A stretch of DNA of 35,205 nt, taken from Dokdonella_A sp040005635. GTDB taxonomy: Bacteria > Pseudomonadota > Gammaproteobacteria > Xanthomonadales > Rhodanobacteraceae. Position 1 is the stretch's first letter. Each line of letters starts with the position of its first letter. The notes below the pieces were generated by a model that saw nothing but the letters and a program-made list of their open reading frames with translations, was not told where the DNA came from and made no database searches. Positions 22,408 to 31,921 of this stretch are shown piece by piece. The translations under genes and the position numbers were made by a program. The DNA lies in contig JBDTYM010000042.1 of assembly GCA_040005635.1 (NCBI GenBank), positions 1 through 35,205 of the forward strand, read 5' to 3'.

Positions 22408-22550
22408 GGGCGCGGATTCTACCTGTCTGCACCGCATCGGCGCGCGCCCAAGTCCTCGCAGGCCCGCTTAACTCGCGCTCAGCCAGCGGCGTTTAGCGTG
22501 CCGGTGTGGCGCACGTGCTGCCCTTCGTGCCACGGCAGGGAGACCTTTAT

Positions 22551-23945
22551 ATGTTCAACTATCCGCGCGCAGCCTTGCTTGCGCTCGCAGCCATCACCGC
22601 CACGCCGCTCGCCGCACAAGAATTCACCGGCCAGGCACCCTCCGGTGCGTGGTACCACCTCCAGGCCCCTGACGGCTGGCAGCCCGGCGGCGCACTCGTG
22701 CTGTATCAGCACGGACTCGACTTCAGCCCTGCCGAAAATCCACCCGGCCTCGGCCCGCTGAAGTCGCTGATGCTGTCCGAGGGCTATGCGATTGCTGCGA
22801 GCAGCTACAACCAGCGCGGCTGGGCGCTGTTTACCGCGCTCGACGACAACCGCGAGCTGCTCGGCGTGTTCGAGCAGAAGTTCGGCGTGCCTGGCGAGGT
22901 CGTGCCGTTCGGCGGTTCGCTTGGCGGCCTGATCGCGCTGAAGCTCGCCGAGGCACCTGGGTTTCCGCCGGTGCACGGCAGCTACGCGTTGTGCCCGGCC
23001 GCTGCTGGCGCGCGCATCTGGGACACCGCGATCGATGCACGCCTCGCCTACGACGTCGTCTGCCGTGACGCTGGCGATTTGCCGACCGGATCACAGCCGC
23101 TGCCGTGGGCGCTCGATCTCGATGACATCCCCGACAACCTCGGCGACCTGCTCGACCAGGCCCTGCTCATCGAAGCGCTCGTTCCGCTGAACCAGTGCAC
23201 GGGCGTGAACCTGCCTTCGGAGCTGCGCAACGATGCGATGCAGCGCCGCCTCGACGAGTTGATGGCCTTCACGCATATCAGCGATGAGGATTTCTTCGTC
23301 ACCAATATGGGCTATGCCATCTACGTGATGAGTGACCTGGTGCGTGCGCCGGACAAGCTCGATGCACGCAATCCGTTCACCACGACCGGCGTCGACTACA
23401 GCAGCGACCCGGCGATCGCGGCGGGTATCGCGCGCATTAGTGCCGATCCGGCGGCCGCGGCCACACTGCACGCGGTTTCCGATTTCCACGGCCAGGTCGG
23501 CAGCGCGAAGATTCTCTCGATGCACACGAGCGAGGATCAGCTGGTGATCCCGAGCAACCAGCAATTCGTGCGCGACGTCTTGCCAGCCGATCAGCTGACC
23601 AGCGCGATCGTCGACGAAGCCACGCCGACGCATTGCGGCTTCACCGACGCCGAAGGCGTTGCCGGCTGGGAAGCACTGCGCGCGTGGAAGGATGGCGCGC
23701 CACAGCCGAGCGTGACCGATCTGCAGCAGCAATGCGAAGCGATTGCCGCGAGCGGCGCAGCGGCCGGCCCGTGCCGTTTCGATCCCGACGCGCAGATCGT
23801 ACCGTTCGATAGTCTGGTGCGCCCGCGACCGGCGAGCGCGCCGCTGCTGCGCGGGCATTCGCGGCACGCGCGGCCGCCGGGCTATCCGCCTGCACTGCCC
23901 GCGCAAGCGACAACGGCTGCCCGTCGGCAGAGCGCAGAGCCGTGA
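22551..23945 (+). CDS. Secreted alpha/beta hydrolase (esterase-like)
   Basis: 464 residues from the ATG at 22551 with GGGAG 8 bases upstream. An upstream ATG at 22506 has no such site and would bury the signal peptide. The signal peptide is residues 1-22 (ALLALAAITATPLAAQ). The catalytic triad can be read as Ser123 in the nucleophile elbow GGSLGG, Asp329 in HTSEDQLVIP and His361 in TPTHCGF. The substrate is unknown; no lid or binding module is recognised. The last 45 residues are Pro/Arg-rich and look unstructured. It is divergent from ubiJ and converges on the VOC gene with only 4 bases between stops. Confidence 0.84.
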   Translation: MFNYPRAALLALAAITATPLAAQEFTGQAPSGAWYHLQAPDGWQPGGALVLYQHGLDFSPAENPPGLGPLKSLMLSEGYAIAASSYNQRGWALFTALDDNRELLGVFEQKFGVPGEVVPFGGSLGGLIALKLAEAPGFPPVHGSYALCPAAAGARIWDTAIDARLAYDVVCRDAGDLPTGSQPLPWALDLDDIPDNLGDLLDQALLIEALVPLNQCTGVNLPSELRNDAMQRRLDELMAFTHISDEDFFVTNMGYAIYVMSDLVRAPDKLDARNPFTTTGVDYSSDPAIAAGIARISADPAAAATLHAVSDFHGQVGSAKILSMHTSEDQLVIPSNQQFVRDVLPADQLTSAIVDEATPTHCGFTDAEGVAGWEALRAWKDGAPQPSVTDLQQQCEAIAASGAAAGPCRFDPDAQIVPFDSLVRPRPASAPLLRGHSRHARPPGYPPALPAQATTAARRQSAEP

Positions 23946-23949
23946 GGAT

Positions 23950-24336
23950 TCAGGCCGGATCGCGCTCGCTCATCAGTGCGAACAGATGGCCATCGGGATC
24001 GCGCAGGAACGCCATCCAGAGGTCCTTCGTGCCGAGCTTGGCGATGAAGTGCGGCTCGCCGTTCGGCTGCTCGACGGCGGCGCCGCGCTCGCGCAGCGTC
24101 GCAAAAGCTGCATCGAGGTCGTCGACTTCGAAGTACAGCACGATGCCTGACGGCTTCAGCGCGTCCTTCTCGTTCTGACCGAGCATCAGGCGCACGCCGG
24201 CGACATCGAAGAAGGCGACGTTCGACGCCTCGAACAGAAACTTCAGGCCGACCGTGTCGCGCCAGAACGCGATGCTGCGCGGCAGATCACTGACGCCGAG
24301 GGCGATTTGCCCGATGCGCCCAAGTTGATGGCCCAT
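23950..24336 (-). CDS. VOC-superfamily (glyoxalase/bleomycin-resistance-like) protein
   Basis: 128 residues from the ATG at 24336 with GGGAGG 6 bases upstream. The beta-alpha-beta-beta-beta pattern of the vicinal oxygen chelate fold is clear: IALGVSDLPRSIAFWRDTVGL at the start, a FEVDDLDAAFATLRERGA helix and a closing FLRDPDGHLFALMSE strand. The first metal ligand, usually a His in the opening strand, is Gln here (RIGQIALGV), so metal-dependent activity is uncertain. Small VOC proteins serve in many reactions or in binding. The start is 31 bases after the DUF4156-like gene stop, so cotranscription with it is likely. Confidence 0.85.
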   Translation of the reverse strand: MGHQLGRIGQIALGVSDLPRSIAFWRDTVGLKFLFEASNVAFFDVAGVRLMLGQNEKDALKPSGIVLYFEVDDLDAAFATLRERGAAVEQPNGEPHFIAKLGTKDLWMAFLRDPDGHLFALMSERDPA

Positions 24337-24367
24337 AGCACGCCTCCCAACCCGCCGCGTGCGGGAT

Positions 24368-24775
24368 TCAGTGATCCTTGACCGGATAGGTTTCGACGGC
24401 GCCTGCAGTGCCGCTGTCGCGTTGCTCGATACGCATCGCCGGTTTGTCGCCTCGTGCGACCGCACCGCAGTGGAACGCGTTCCAGTTCTGCTCGCCATCG
24501 TGCGGATCACCGTTCGGCTTGACCGTATCGGCGCCCATGCCGGCGGCTTCATTGCGCGCCATGACTTCCAGTTCGTCACGCACCTTGAGATCGCTGCGGC
24601 TCATCGGTCCGACATGGCCGAGCACGGAAACGGTGATCTTGCCCATGTCCCTGCAGCCGGCAACATCGCCGTTCCACGCGGTACGCACTTTTTCGCCACC
24701 CGAATCCAGCCGGATGCCCCAGCTGCAGGCGCCAAGCGCCGCAGCGGCAGCCATGATCACGAACGGACGCACCAT
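24368..24775 (-). CDS. DUF4156-like lipoprotein
   Basis: 135 residues. The ATG at 24775 has GGGAG 5 bases upstream. The N-terminus is a clear lipoprotein signal with lipobox LGAC (Cys17). The body has the pattern of DUF4156 proteins: a Cys (DVAGCRDMG) followed by a short beta segment, a helix with RNEAAGMGADTV, then AFHCG, where the second Cys could pair with the first. The family is small, of unknown function, and found in Gram-negative envelopes. It follows the M16 protease gene by 73 bases. Confidence 0.75.
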   Translation of the reverse strand: MVRPFVIMAAAAALGACSWGIRLDSGGEKVRTAWNGDVAGCRDMGKITVSVLGHVGPMSRSDLKVRDELEVMARNEAAGMGADTVKPNGDPHDGEQNWNAFHCGAVARGDKPAMRIEQRDSGTAGAVETYPVKDH

Positions 24776-24848
24776 CGACTCTCTCCCACAGGCAGATCGC
24801 CGGGTTCGGCGGCCCGCAGATTAGCGTGCGCCGGCTGAACGTAAAGCG

Positions 24849-27674
24849 CTAGCGCAGCGCGTTGCCTTCCGCGTCGATCACCTTGACTTCGCCGAGCTTC
24901 AAGTCGCGGATCGGCCGCTCGATCTTCTTGAGATCGCCGACGACGACCCAGGTCAACGCATCCGGCTTGACGATTTCGACGGCAGCGGCCTGCACGGCCG
25001 CATCGGTCTGCGCTTCGATGCGCGGCTTCAGCGTCTGCACGTAGTCATCGGCCCGGTCGTACAACGTAATCCCGGTAATCGCAGCCAGCACGGCGCCGGT
25101 GGTCTGGTATTCACCCGGCATGCTGCGCACGTCGCCCACCTTGATCTTGTCGATTTCCTCGTGCGTCAGCGGCTTGCCGCCGATGACGTCCCTTGTCTCA
25201 CGCAGGATCTCAGCGACCGATTCGGCAGTCTTGTCGGTCTGCACCGGCGCGTACAGCATGAACGGACGTTGTCCAATCGCGTTCTGCAAGAAACTGAAGG
25301 CGCCGTAGGCCCAGTGTTTGTCCTCGCGCAGGTTCATGTTGAGGCGCGAGGTGAAGCTGCCGCCGAACGCGCCATTCATGGTCTGGATCTCGAGGTTGTT
25401 CTTCGCCTTCGTCGACGGCGCCACGACACCGGCGAGGATCATCGACTGCAGCGCACCCGGGCGATCCATCAGGAATACACGCGGCTTCGTCGGCGCAGCG
25501 ACCTCGGCAATGTTCTTCTTCGGCGCCGCACTCGCCGGCGCCTGCCAGTCGCCGAACACGACGTCGAGCTTGGCGATGATGGCATCCAGTGTGGTGTCGC
25601 CAGCGACCAGGATCCTCGCCTTGTCGGCGCGGATGAAATCGCGCACATACGCGTGCAAATCGTCCGCGGCGAGCGATTGGATCGACGCTTCGGTACCCGA
25701 ACCGGTGAATGGAATCGCGTAGGCGTGGCCTTCGCCGTACAGCAGCGGCGGCAGCGTGCGCAGCGCAAGGCCGGTCGGCTGGGTCTTTTCCTGCGCGATG
25801 CGCGCGAGCCACTGACCGCGGATGCGCGCGAAATCAGCCTCGCGGAATGCTGCATTGCGCACGATGTCGGCATACAGCTTGAGCGACGGTTCCAGTTCGG
25901 CACTCAATGCGTTGAGGCTGACGCTCGAGCTGTCCAGGCCGGAGCCGGAGCCAATCTCGGCGCCAAGCCGCTCGGCGCGCCGTGCGATCTCGAGCGAATC
26001 GAGTTCGGCGGTGCCCTCGTCGAGCATGGCCATCGTAAACGCCGACGTTCCCAGTTTGCGCCCCTGATCGGAGGCATAGCCGGCATCGAACAGCATCTGC
26101 AATTGCACGACCGGGATCGCGTGGCGCTCGGCCAGCACGACTTCGATGCCGTTTTTCAGCTTGCCGCGCTCTATCTTCGGGAAGCCGAGATCGGGGAAGC
26201 GGGTGACCTCGGGCACGCCCTTGCTGCGGTCGATGTCCGACTTCACCGTGCGCAAGTCCTGTATCGGCGGCAACTTGGCAGCGGGACGTCCATCCAGCGC
26301 GGCGCGGCCCGGCTGCTCCATTTCATCCTGCGCGGAGAAGTCGGCGTCCTTCGCGGCGGGCGTCACGGTCAGGGTGTAGTCGCCCTGGCTGATCCATTTC
26401 TTCGCCGCGGCGAGCACGCTCGCCGGCGTGGCCGACTCGATCGTCGCAAGATCCTTCCGGTAGGCAGCCGGATCGCCGCGATAGACCTGGCCTTCGGCAA
26501 GGATCGTCGCCTTGCCGTTGACCTTTTCGAGTCCGCGAATGAATCCGGCCTGTGCACCGACCTTGACGCGCGCGAGTTCGTCCACAGTCGGGCCGTCCTT
26601 GAGGAAGCGCTGCCATTCGTCGGCGACCGCGGCCTCGACCTTGGCAGCGTCGACGCCTTGCTTGACGTCGACCTGCAGTTGCAGCTGCGACGCGAGCGCG
26701 AACCCTTGCACGCCGACCGCTACGTTGTCGGCCAGCTTGTCGCGGTAGACCAGGCGTTCGTACAGGCGCGAAGTCTTGCCGCCACCGAGTACGGCGGTGG
26801 CGAGTTCGAGCAGGGTTTCATCGGTGTCGCCATCGTTCGGCACGTTCCATTGACGATAGATGCGCGTCTGCGCGACGTGATCCTGCATAGTGTCGCGCGT
26901 CGAACTCGTGCGCGGCGCCGTCCACGGCTGCTGACGCGCGACTGGCGGGCCGGCCGGTATGTCGCCGAAGTACGCCAGCAACTTTTCCTTGGCCAGTTCC
27001 GGCGTGATGTCGCCAACCAGGGCAACCGTCACATTGGCGGCGCCGTAGTAGCTGCCGAACCACTGCTTGACGTCGGCCAGCGAGGCGGCATCGAGATCCT
27101 TCATCGAGCCGATGGTGTCGTGGTGATACGGATGGTTGGCCGGAAACGCGTTCGCGCTGATGCGCTCGTCGACGCGGCCGTACGGCTGGTTTTCACCCTG
27201 GCGCTTCTCGTTCTGCACGACGCCGCGCTGTTCGTCGAGTTCCTTCTGACCGATGGCGCCGAGCAGGTGACCCATGCGATCCGATTCCATCCACAGCGTC
27301 ATGTCGAGCGCAGTCGTCGGCACGGTTTCGTAGTAGTTGGTGCGATCGAACCAGGTGGTGCCGTTCTGGTCGGTCGCACCGGCAAGTTCGAACGGCCGGA
27401 AATATTCGTCCTTGTGGTTTTCCGAGCCCTGGAACATCAAATGCTCGAACAGATGCGCAAAACCGGTCTTTCCTTTCGGCTCGTCGGCCGAGCCGACGTG
27501 GTACCACACGCTCACCGCCACGACGGGCGCCTTGTGGTCCTCGCTGACGACGACGGTGAGTCCGTTCGGCAAAGTGAAGCGCGTGAACGGAATGTCGATG
27601 GTGTCCGGCGCGACCGCGCCAACAGCGTGTGCGAAGCCAAGAGTCATCAATGTGGCGGCCAACTGTTTGCGCAT
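24849..27674 (-). CDS. Secreted M16-family zinc metallopeptidase (two-domain, pitrilysin-like)
   Basis: 941 residues with a signal peptide (ATLMTLGFAHAVGA) and two tandem M16 modules. The N-terminal module has the inverted zinc motif HLFEH (His74, Glu77, His78) and the distal ligand Glu156 (VVQNEKR), 82 residues after His74. The C-terminal module (about 490-920) lacks the zinc motif and is the usual inactive partner that helps form the closed chamber. M16 enzymes degrade peptides; exported versions probably act in the periplasm. The start at 27674 has AAGGA 6 bases upstream. It is divergent from the SDR gene. A weak -35/-10 pair (24818-24845) lies between it and the next lipoprotein. Confidence 0.94.
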   Translation of the reverse strand: MRKQLAATLMTLGFAHAVGAVAPDTIDIPFTRFTLPNGLTVVVSEDHKAPVVAVSVWYHVGSADEPKGKTGFAHLFEHLMFQGSENHKDEYFRPFELAGATDQNGTTWFDRTNYYETVPTTALDMTLWMESDRMGHLLGAIGQKELDEQRGVVQNEKRQGENQPYGRVDERISANAFPANHPYHHDTIGSMKDLDAASLADVKQWFGSYYGAANVTVALVGDITPELAKEKLLAYFGDIPAGPPVARQQPWTAPRTSSTRDTMQDHVAQTRIYRQWNVPNDGDTDETLLELATAVLGGGKTSRLYERLVYRDKLADNVAVGVQGFALASQLQLQVDVKQGVDAAKVEAAVADEWQRFLKDGPTVDELARVKVGAQAGFIRGLEKVNGKATILAEGQVYRGDPAAYRKDLATIESATPASVLAAAKKWISQGDYTLTVTPAAKDADFSAQDEMEQPGRAALDGRPAAKLPPIQDLRTVKSDIDRSKGVPEVTRFPDLGFPKIERGKLKNGIEVVLAERHAIPVVQLQMLFDAGYASDQGRKLGTSAFTMAMLDEGTAELDSLEIARRAERLGAEIGSGSGLDSSSVSLNALSAELEPSLKLYADIVRNAAFREADFARIRGQWLARIAQEKTQPTGLALRTLPPLLYGEGHAYAIPFTGSGTEASIQSLAADDLHAYVRDFIRADKARILVAGDTTLDAIIAKLDVVFGDWQAPASAAPKKNIAEVAAPTKPRVFLMDRPGALQSMILAGVVAPSTKAKNNLEIQTMNGAFGGSFTSRLNMNLREDKHWAYGAFSFLQNAIGQRPFMLYAPVQTDKTAESVAEILRETRDVIGGKPLTHEEIDKIKVGDVRSMPGEYQTTGAVLAAITGITLYDRADDYVQTLKPRIEAQTDAAVQAAAVEIVKPDALTWVVVGDLKKIERPIRDLKLGEVKVIDAEGNALR

Positions 27675-27828
27675 GCGGGTTCCTTGGAGAAGCCGGCGAT
27701 TCCATCGACGGCCGGAAAAGACGATGCAGCAGGCTACGCTGGCAGCACTGCCGGCCGCAACGGACGATCGTCACGGGATCGGCGCTAGACTGCCGCTCGA
27801 AACAAAAAGTTTCGACGCGGAGACCGGC

Positions 27829-28521
<693 letters not shown>

Positions 28522-28631
28522 TGCGACCTTTCGCTTGCCGGCACCCTCGCCCGCTTCCGCTTTCGCGGCCAGTGATGGAAACTTCGGCGGTGTCGCCTGT
28601 GCGCCGCGCGCACGCCAGCGGACTAATTTTC

Positions 28632-29393
28632 ATGCGCAACAAGCGCCTCGTGGTACTCGGCTTGCTCATCGCGGCGGTGCTGCTGTGGCTGTACTTCGTC
28701 ATTCCTGTCGCGCCGCCACCGACGGCGACGCCATCGGCCAGCGCGCACATCGTCGCACCGGTCGCGGCGACGCCGCCCGTTCAGACGACGGCTGCGCCGG
28801 CCGAGGCGCCGACGAGCGAACCCGTGGCGGCACGCGAGCCAGTGAAGCCGGCACCCGCTGCCAACGAAGACGCCGCCGAAACCGAAGAGCCGGCGCCAAT
28901 CGAAGAACCACCGGCAACGCCCGCAGCCGACCCGGACAAGGCCGCCGATCTGTTCGCCGACCAGCTCGCGAAACAGGAGAGCGAACCGGAAGAAGGCCGT
29001 CTGCCGAATCCGGCGCGCGACCTCTGGAAGCGCTTCGACAAGGAACAGAAAGACGAGGCCTGGTCGGCGCCGACGACCGATCATCTGCAGGACACGCTGG
29101 ACGAATGGATCGACGATTTGCCCGAGGACATGAGCGGCCACCTCGCCCTCGTGCATGTCGAATGCCGCAGCAGCCTGTGCCAGATCCTCGCCGCCGACAA
29201 CGATCTCGCCGGTCAGGGCGACCGCGCCGAGTCGAGCCAGGAATGGCAGCAGGCCATCGCCGGCCTGCATGGGCAGCCGTGGTGGAACGAAGCCGGCTTC
29301 TCCGACATGACGACCCAGGTCAGCTCGAGCGACGGCTACACGTTGTATACCACTTATATTTTGCGCAGCGCAGCTCCGCCGCCACCGCAGTGA
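28632..29393 (+). CDS. Membrane-anchored protein with Pro/Ala/Glu-rich linker and C-terminal domain
   Basis: 253 residues from the ATG at 28632, chosen because the protein then opens with a typical anchor (RNKR plus a hydrophobic helix, residues 6-24); an upstream start at 28521 adds an Arg-rich leader without signal character. Residues 25-105 form a Pro/Ala/Glu-rich linker. The C-terminal domain (about 125-250) contains a C-x4-C pair (Cys178 and Cys183, VECRSSLCQI) that may form a disulfide in the periplasm. I do not recognise the family; similar single-helix linker proteins are common in Xanthomonadales. The start has only a weak Shine-Dalgarno (GGA). 28522-28631 holds no other feature. Confidence 0.7.
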   Translation: MRNKRLVVLGLLIAAVLLWLYFVIPVAPPPTATPSASAHIVAPVAATPPVQTTAAPAEAPTSEPVAAREPVKPAPAANEDAAETEEPAPIEEPPATPAADPDKAADLFADQLAKQESEPEEGRLPNPARDLWKRFDKEQKDEAWSAPTTDHLQDTLDEWIDDLPEDMSGHLALVHVECRSSLCQILAADNDLAGQGDRAESSQEWQQAIAGLHGQPWWNEAGFSDMTTQVSSSDGYTLYTTYILRSAAPPPPQ

Positions 29394-29453
29394 GCGCGCT
29401 GCATCGGCGGGCGCACGGCGCACACGCGTCATTCCCTTTTACAAGGATCATGC

Positions 29454-30482
29454 ATGCAGGATCGGCGGCAATTCCTGAGATCGGCTGCGGCGACTTCGTC
29501 GCTGCTGATCGCGAGCCACCTCCCGGCCTCGGCGCACGCCGCCGAAACAACGACAGCCACGTTGCCGCGCGTGGTCTCGACCTGGGACTTTGGCGTCGCC
29601 GCAAACCAGGCCGCATGGGCGATTCTCGCCGGCAAAGGCCGCGCACTCGATGCCGTCGAGGCTGGCGCACGTGTGCCCGAAGCGGACTTGCGCAACCATA
29701 GCGTCGGTCGCGCTGGCTACCCCGACCGCGATGGTCGTGTGACCCTCGATGCCAGCATCATGGACGAACAAGGCAATTGCGGCGCCGTCGCCGCGATCGA
29801 ACATATCGCCCATCCAATCTCGGTCGCACGCCGCGTGATGGAACGCACGCCGCACGTCCTGCTGGTCGGCGACGGCGCACTGCAGTTCGCGCTGGAACAG
29901 GGCTTCCCGCGGGAAACGCTGCTGACGCCCGAGGCCGAACGCGCGTGGCGCGAATGGCTGAAGAACGCAAAGTACAAACCGGTCGCCAACAGCGAAGTGC
30001 GCACGTACAGCACCGGAACCCCCATCGGCAAACCCGGCGATGCGCGCAACCACGACACCATCGGCATGCTCGCGATCGACGCGCAGGGAGATCTGTCCGG
30101 CGCCTGCACGACCAGTGGCATGGCCTGGAAGCTGCACGGCCGCGTCGGCGACAGTCCGATCATCGGCGCCGGTTTGTACGTCGACAACGACATCGGTGCG
30201 GCCACTTCGACCGGCGTCGGCGAAGAAGTCATCCGCAACGTCGGCAGCTTCCTCGTGGTCGAATTGATGCGGCAGGGGCTTACGCCGCAAGTGGCCTGTC
30301 GCGAGGCCGTCGCGCGCATCGTCAGGCGCAAGCCCACGGTCGCGAAGGATATCCAGGTGGGTTTCCTCGCGTTGAACAAACGCGGTGAAGTCGGCGCCTG
30401 GGCGATCCAGAAAGGTTTTTCGTATGCGGTCTGCGATGCCGCGAAGCAGGACTCCCTGATCGCGGCACCGAGCTCGTATTGA
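29454..30482 (+). CDS. N4-(beta-N-acetylglucosaminyl)-L-asparaginase (glycosylasparaginase)
   Basis: 342 residues, matching bacterial glycosylasparaginases. The N-terminus has a twin-Arg start (DRRQFLRSAAATSSLLIA), so Tat export is likely. The Ntn-hydrolase cleavage and nucleophile site is HDTIGMLAID with Thr202; autocleavage before it would give alpha and beta subunits. TTSGMAWKLHGRVGDSPIIGAG downstream is the substrate-pocket block of the family. The enzyme splits the GlcNAc-Asn bond of free glyco-asparagine. Plant-type/isoaspartyl peptidases are related but lack this exact pattern. The start has AAGGA 6 bases upstream. cutC follows after 4 bases, so they are cotranscribed. Confidence 0.9.
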   Translation: MQDRRQFLRSAAATSSLLIASHLPASAHAAETTTATLPRVVSTWDFGVAANQAAWAILAGKGRALDAVEAGARVPEADLRNHSVGRAGYPDRDGRVTLDASIMDEQGNCGAVAAIEHIAHPISVARRVMERTPHVLLVGDGALQFALEQGFPRETLLTPEAERAWREWLKNAKYKPVANSEVRTYSTGTPIGKPGDARNHDTIGMLAIDAQGDLSGACTTSGMAWKLHGRVGDSPIIGAGLYVDNDIGAATSTGVGEEVIRNVGSFLVVELMRQGLTPQVACREAVARIVRRKPTVAKDIQVGFLALNKRGEVGAWAIQKGFSYAVCDAAKQDSLIAAPSSY

Positions 30483-30486
30483 GCCG

Positions 30487-31242
30487 ATGGGCGCATCCGC
30501 ATCGCCGCTGCTCGAGATCGCCGCCAACTCGCTGGCTTCGGCGCTGGTTGCCGAGGACGCCGGCGCAGGTCGCGTCGAGCTGTGCGCGAGTCTTCGCGAG
30601 GGCGGGCTGACGCCATCGTACGCGACGATCGCGCTCGCACGTGAGCGTTTGCACATTCCGCTGTACGTGCTGATCCGTCCACGCGCGGGTGATTTCCTCT
30701 ACGCCGAACTCGAACTCGAGACGATGCGGCGCGACATCGAGGCGTGCGTGCGGCTCGGTTGCGATGGCGTCGTCATCGGCGCGCTCGATGCCGAAGGGGA
30801 TATCGCCTCGGTGCATTGCCGCGCGCTGATCGCCGCCGCCGGCCCGCTCGGCGTGACGTTCCATCGTGCGTTCGATCTCACGCGCGATCCGCAGCGTGCG
30901 CTCGAAGCGATCATCCAACTCGGTTGCGAGCGCGTGCTCACATCCGGCATGCAGGCGTCGGCAAGCGAAGGTACCGATCTGATCCGCGCGCTCGTCGCCC
31001 AGGCCGCGGCGCGCATCATCGTCATGCCGGGCGCGGGCGTCGATGCGGGCAATATCGCGGCGCTGCGCGTGCAGACTGGCGCCACCGAATTTCACGCCTC
31101 GGCAAAACGCACGCTGGACTCGCGCATGCGCCATCGCGTGCCGCGACTCGCCGACATGCAATCGGGCGAGCAGCGCAGCGACGCGGAGCAGATCCGACGC
31201 ATGCTGCAGGCGCTTGCCGACAGCGCGACAGCGCGGCGCTGA
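30487..31242 (+). CDS. cutC: CutC-family protein
   Basis: 251 residues, near the usual CutC length of about 248. The family marks are visible: an opening LEIAANSLASALVAEDAGAGRVELC segment, RPRAGDFLY (one residue off the usual RPRGGDF), FHRAFD, and LTSGMQASASEG. CutC proteins are TIM-barrel proteins once linked to copper homeostasis, though a direct copper role is disputed. The start lies 4 bases after the glycosylasparaginase stop with no Shine-Dalgarno, which points to translational coupling. The protein is cytosolic, with no signal peptide. Confidence 0.93.
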   Translation: MGASASPLLEIAANSLASALVAEDAGAGRVELCASLREGGLTPSYATIALARERLHIPLYVLIRPRAGDFLYAELELETMRRDIEACVRLGCDGVVIGALDAEGDIASVHCRALIAAAGPLGVTFHRAFDLTRDPQRALEAIIQLGCERVLTSGMQASASEGTDLIRALVAQAAARIIVMPGAGVDAGNIAALRVQTGATEFHASAKRTLDSRMRHRVPRLADMQSGEQRSDAEQIRRMLQALADSATARR

Positions 31243-31278
31243 ACGCGCTCCGGATTGCGGTTGCGACGCCGGTCTGAG

Positions 31279-31319
31279 CGCGTACGCGGACACCTCGCGT
31301 ACGTCCGCCGAAGTGTCCG
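31279..31319. promoter_or_regulatory. Candidate enhancer-binding-protein sites upstream of the sigma-54 promoter
   Basis: Interleaved dyads: GCGGAC (31286-31291) with GTCCGC (31303-31308), CGGACAC (31287-31293) with GTGTCCG (31313-31319), and CGCGTACG repeated at 31279 and 31296. They sit about 85-125 bases upstream of the -24 element, a normal distance for activators of sigma-54 promoters. Confidence 0.5.
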
Positions 31320-31403
31320 ATGGCCCACCCATGACTTTCGGACTAGCAACCTAACTGCTTGATCCAGCATCCATAGAGCTGCAAACGCCGCATGTCCAGC
31401 CAC

Positions 31404-31419
31404 TGGCATGGTGCTTGCG
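31404..31419 (+). promoter_or_regulatory. Sigma-54 (-24/-12) promoter
   Basis: TGGCATG-GTGC-TTGCG matches the TGGCAYR-N4-TTGCW consensus except for the last base, with the required GG-N10-GC spacing. Transcription would start near 31430, about 25 bases before the ATG at 31456. Use by RNA polymerase with sigma-54 requires an enhancer-binding activator. Confidence 0.85.
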
Positions 31420-31455
31420 TTAGTAAGGCTCGAGAACCACCTGCTGGAGAAAGTC

Positions 31456-31914
31456 ATGAACACCCAGATATCTTTTTTACGTAGCGCGACTTTGCGTCGT
31501 GCGACAGCGCTGACGCTGGTTGCGTTGGCGGCCGCGCAAGCGCACGCCGCGCAGAATTCCGTGACGATGACCGTCGACGACGTCGCGCCACTACAGGCGA
31601 CCCTGCTGCCGACGGTGTCGATCACTGGCGACAGCGCGAATCCGTACGCGGAGCCGCGCATGAGCATCGCCGCGACGGCGCCGCTCGGCGTGACCTTGCT
31701 GCCAACCGTGCATGTGACCGCGCCCACCGCGCAACTCGCTGCGGTCACTCTGCCGGTCGTACGCGTTTTCGCGCACGCCGAAACAGCGCCGGCAACTGAC
31801 GCCGTCGCCTATCGCGTCAACGACGAGACCGGTTCGTCGCGACTGCGCAGAGCGGAGGGCGCGATGATGATCGAGCGCGAACTGCCTTTGCGCGAGCGCG
31901 TGATGCCCCGATAA
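31456..31914 (+). CDS. Small secreted hypothetical protein under sigma-54 control
   Basis: 152 residues from the ATG at 31456 with GGAG 6 bases upstream; an earlier start at 31408 would lie inside the promoter. A signal peptide ends near residue 31 (ALTLVALAAAQAHA). The mature part has three imperfect copies of an L-x-x-T-LLP-T-V-x-V-T type segment at about residues 46-58, 77-88 and 94-105, which look like short beta strands. The C-terminus is charged (RRAEGAMMIERELPLRERVMPR). I do not recognise a family. Regulation is the clearest feature: the -24/-12 promoter and upstream dyads. trmL begins 7 bases after its stop and may be cotranscribed. Confidence 0.72.
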   Translation: MNTQISFLRSATLRRATALTLVALAAAQAHAAQNSVTMTVDDVAPLQATLLPTVSITGDSANPYAEPRMSIAATAPLGVTLLPTVHVTAPTAQLAAVTLPVVRVFAHAETAPATDAVAYRVNDETGSSRLRRAEGAMMIERELPLRERVMPR

Positions 31915-31921
31915 TGCGGGC

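Noticed and set aside
22507..22521. Possible sigma-54 site before the esterase (TGGCGCA-N4-CTGC)
   Set aside because: The GG-N10-GC spacing is right but two conserved bases are off and no upstream dyad is seen; too weak to call.
24818..24845. TTTACG-16-TAATCT promoter-like pair before the DUF4156-like gene
   Set aside because: The -10 matches only three of six bases and the spacer is short.
25161..27788. Very long open frame (875 codons) on the plus strand
   Set aside because: Antisense to the M16 protease gene; Arg/Gly/Asp-rich translation with no domain, explained by high GC third positions of the true gene.
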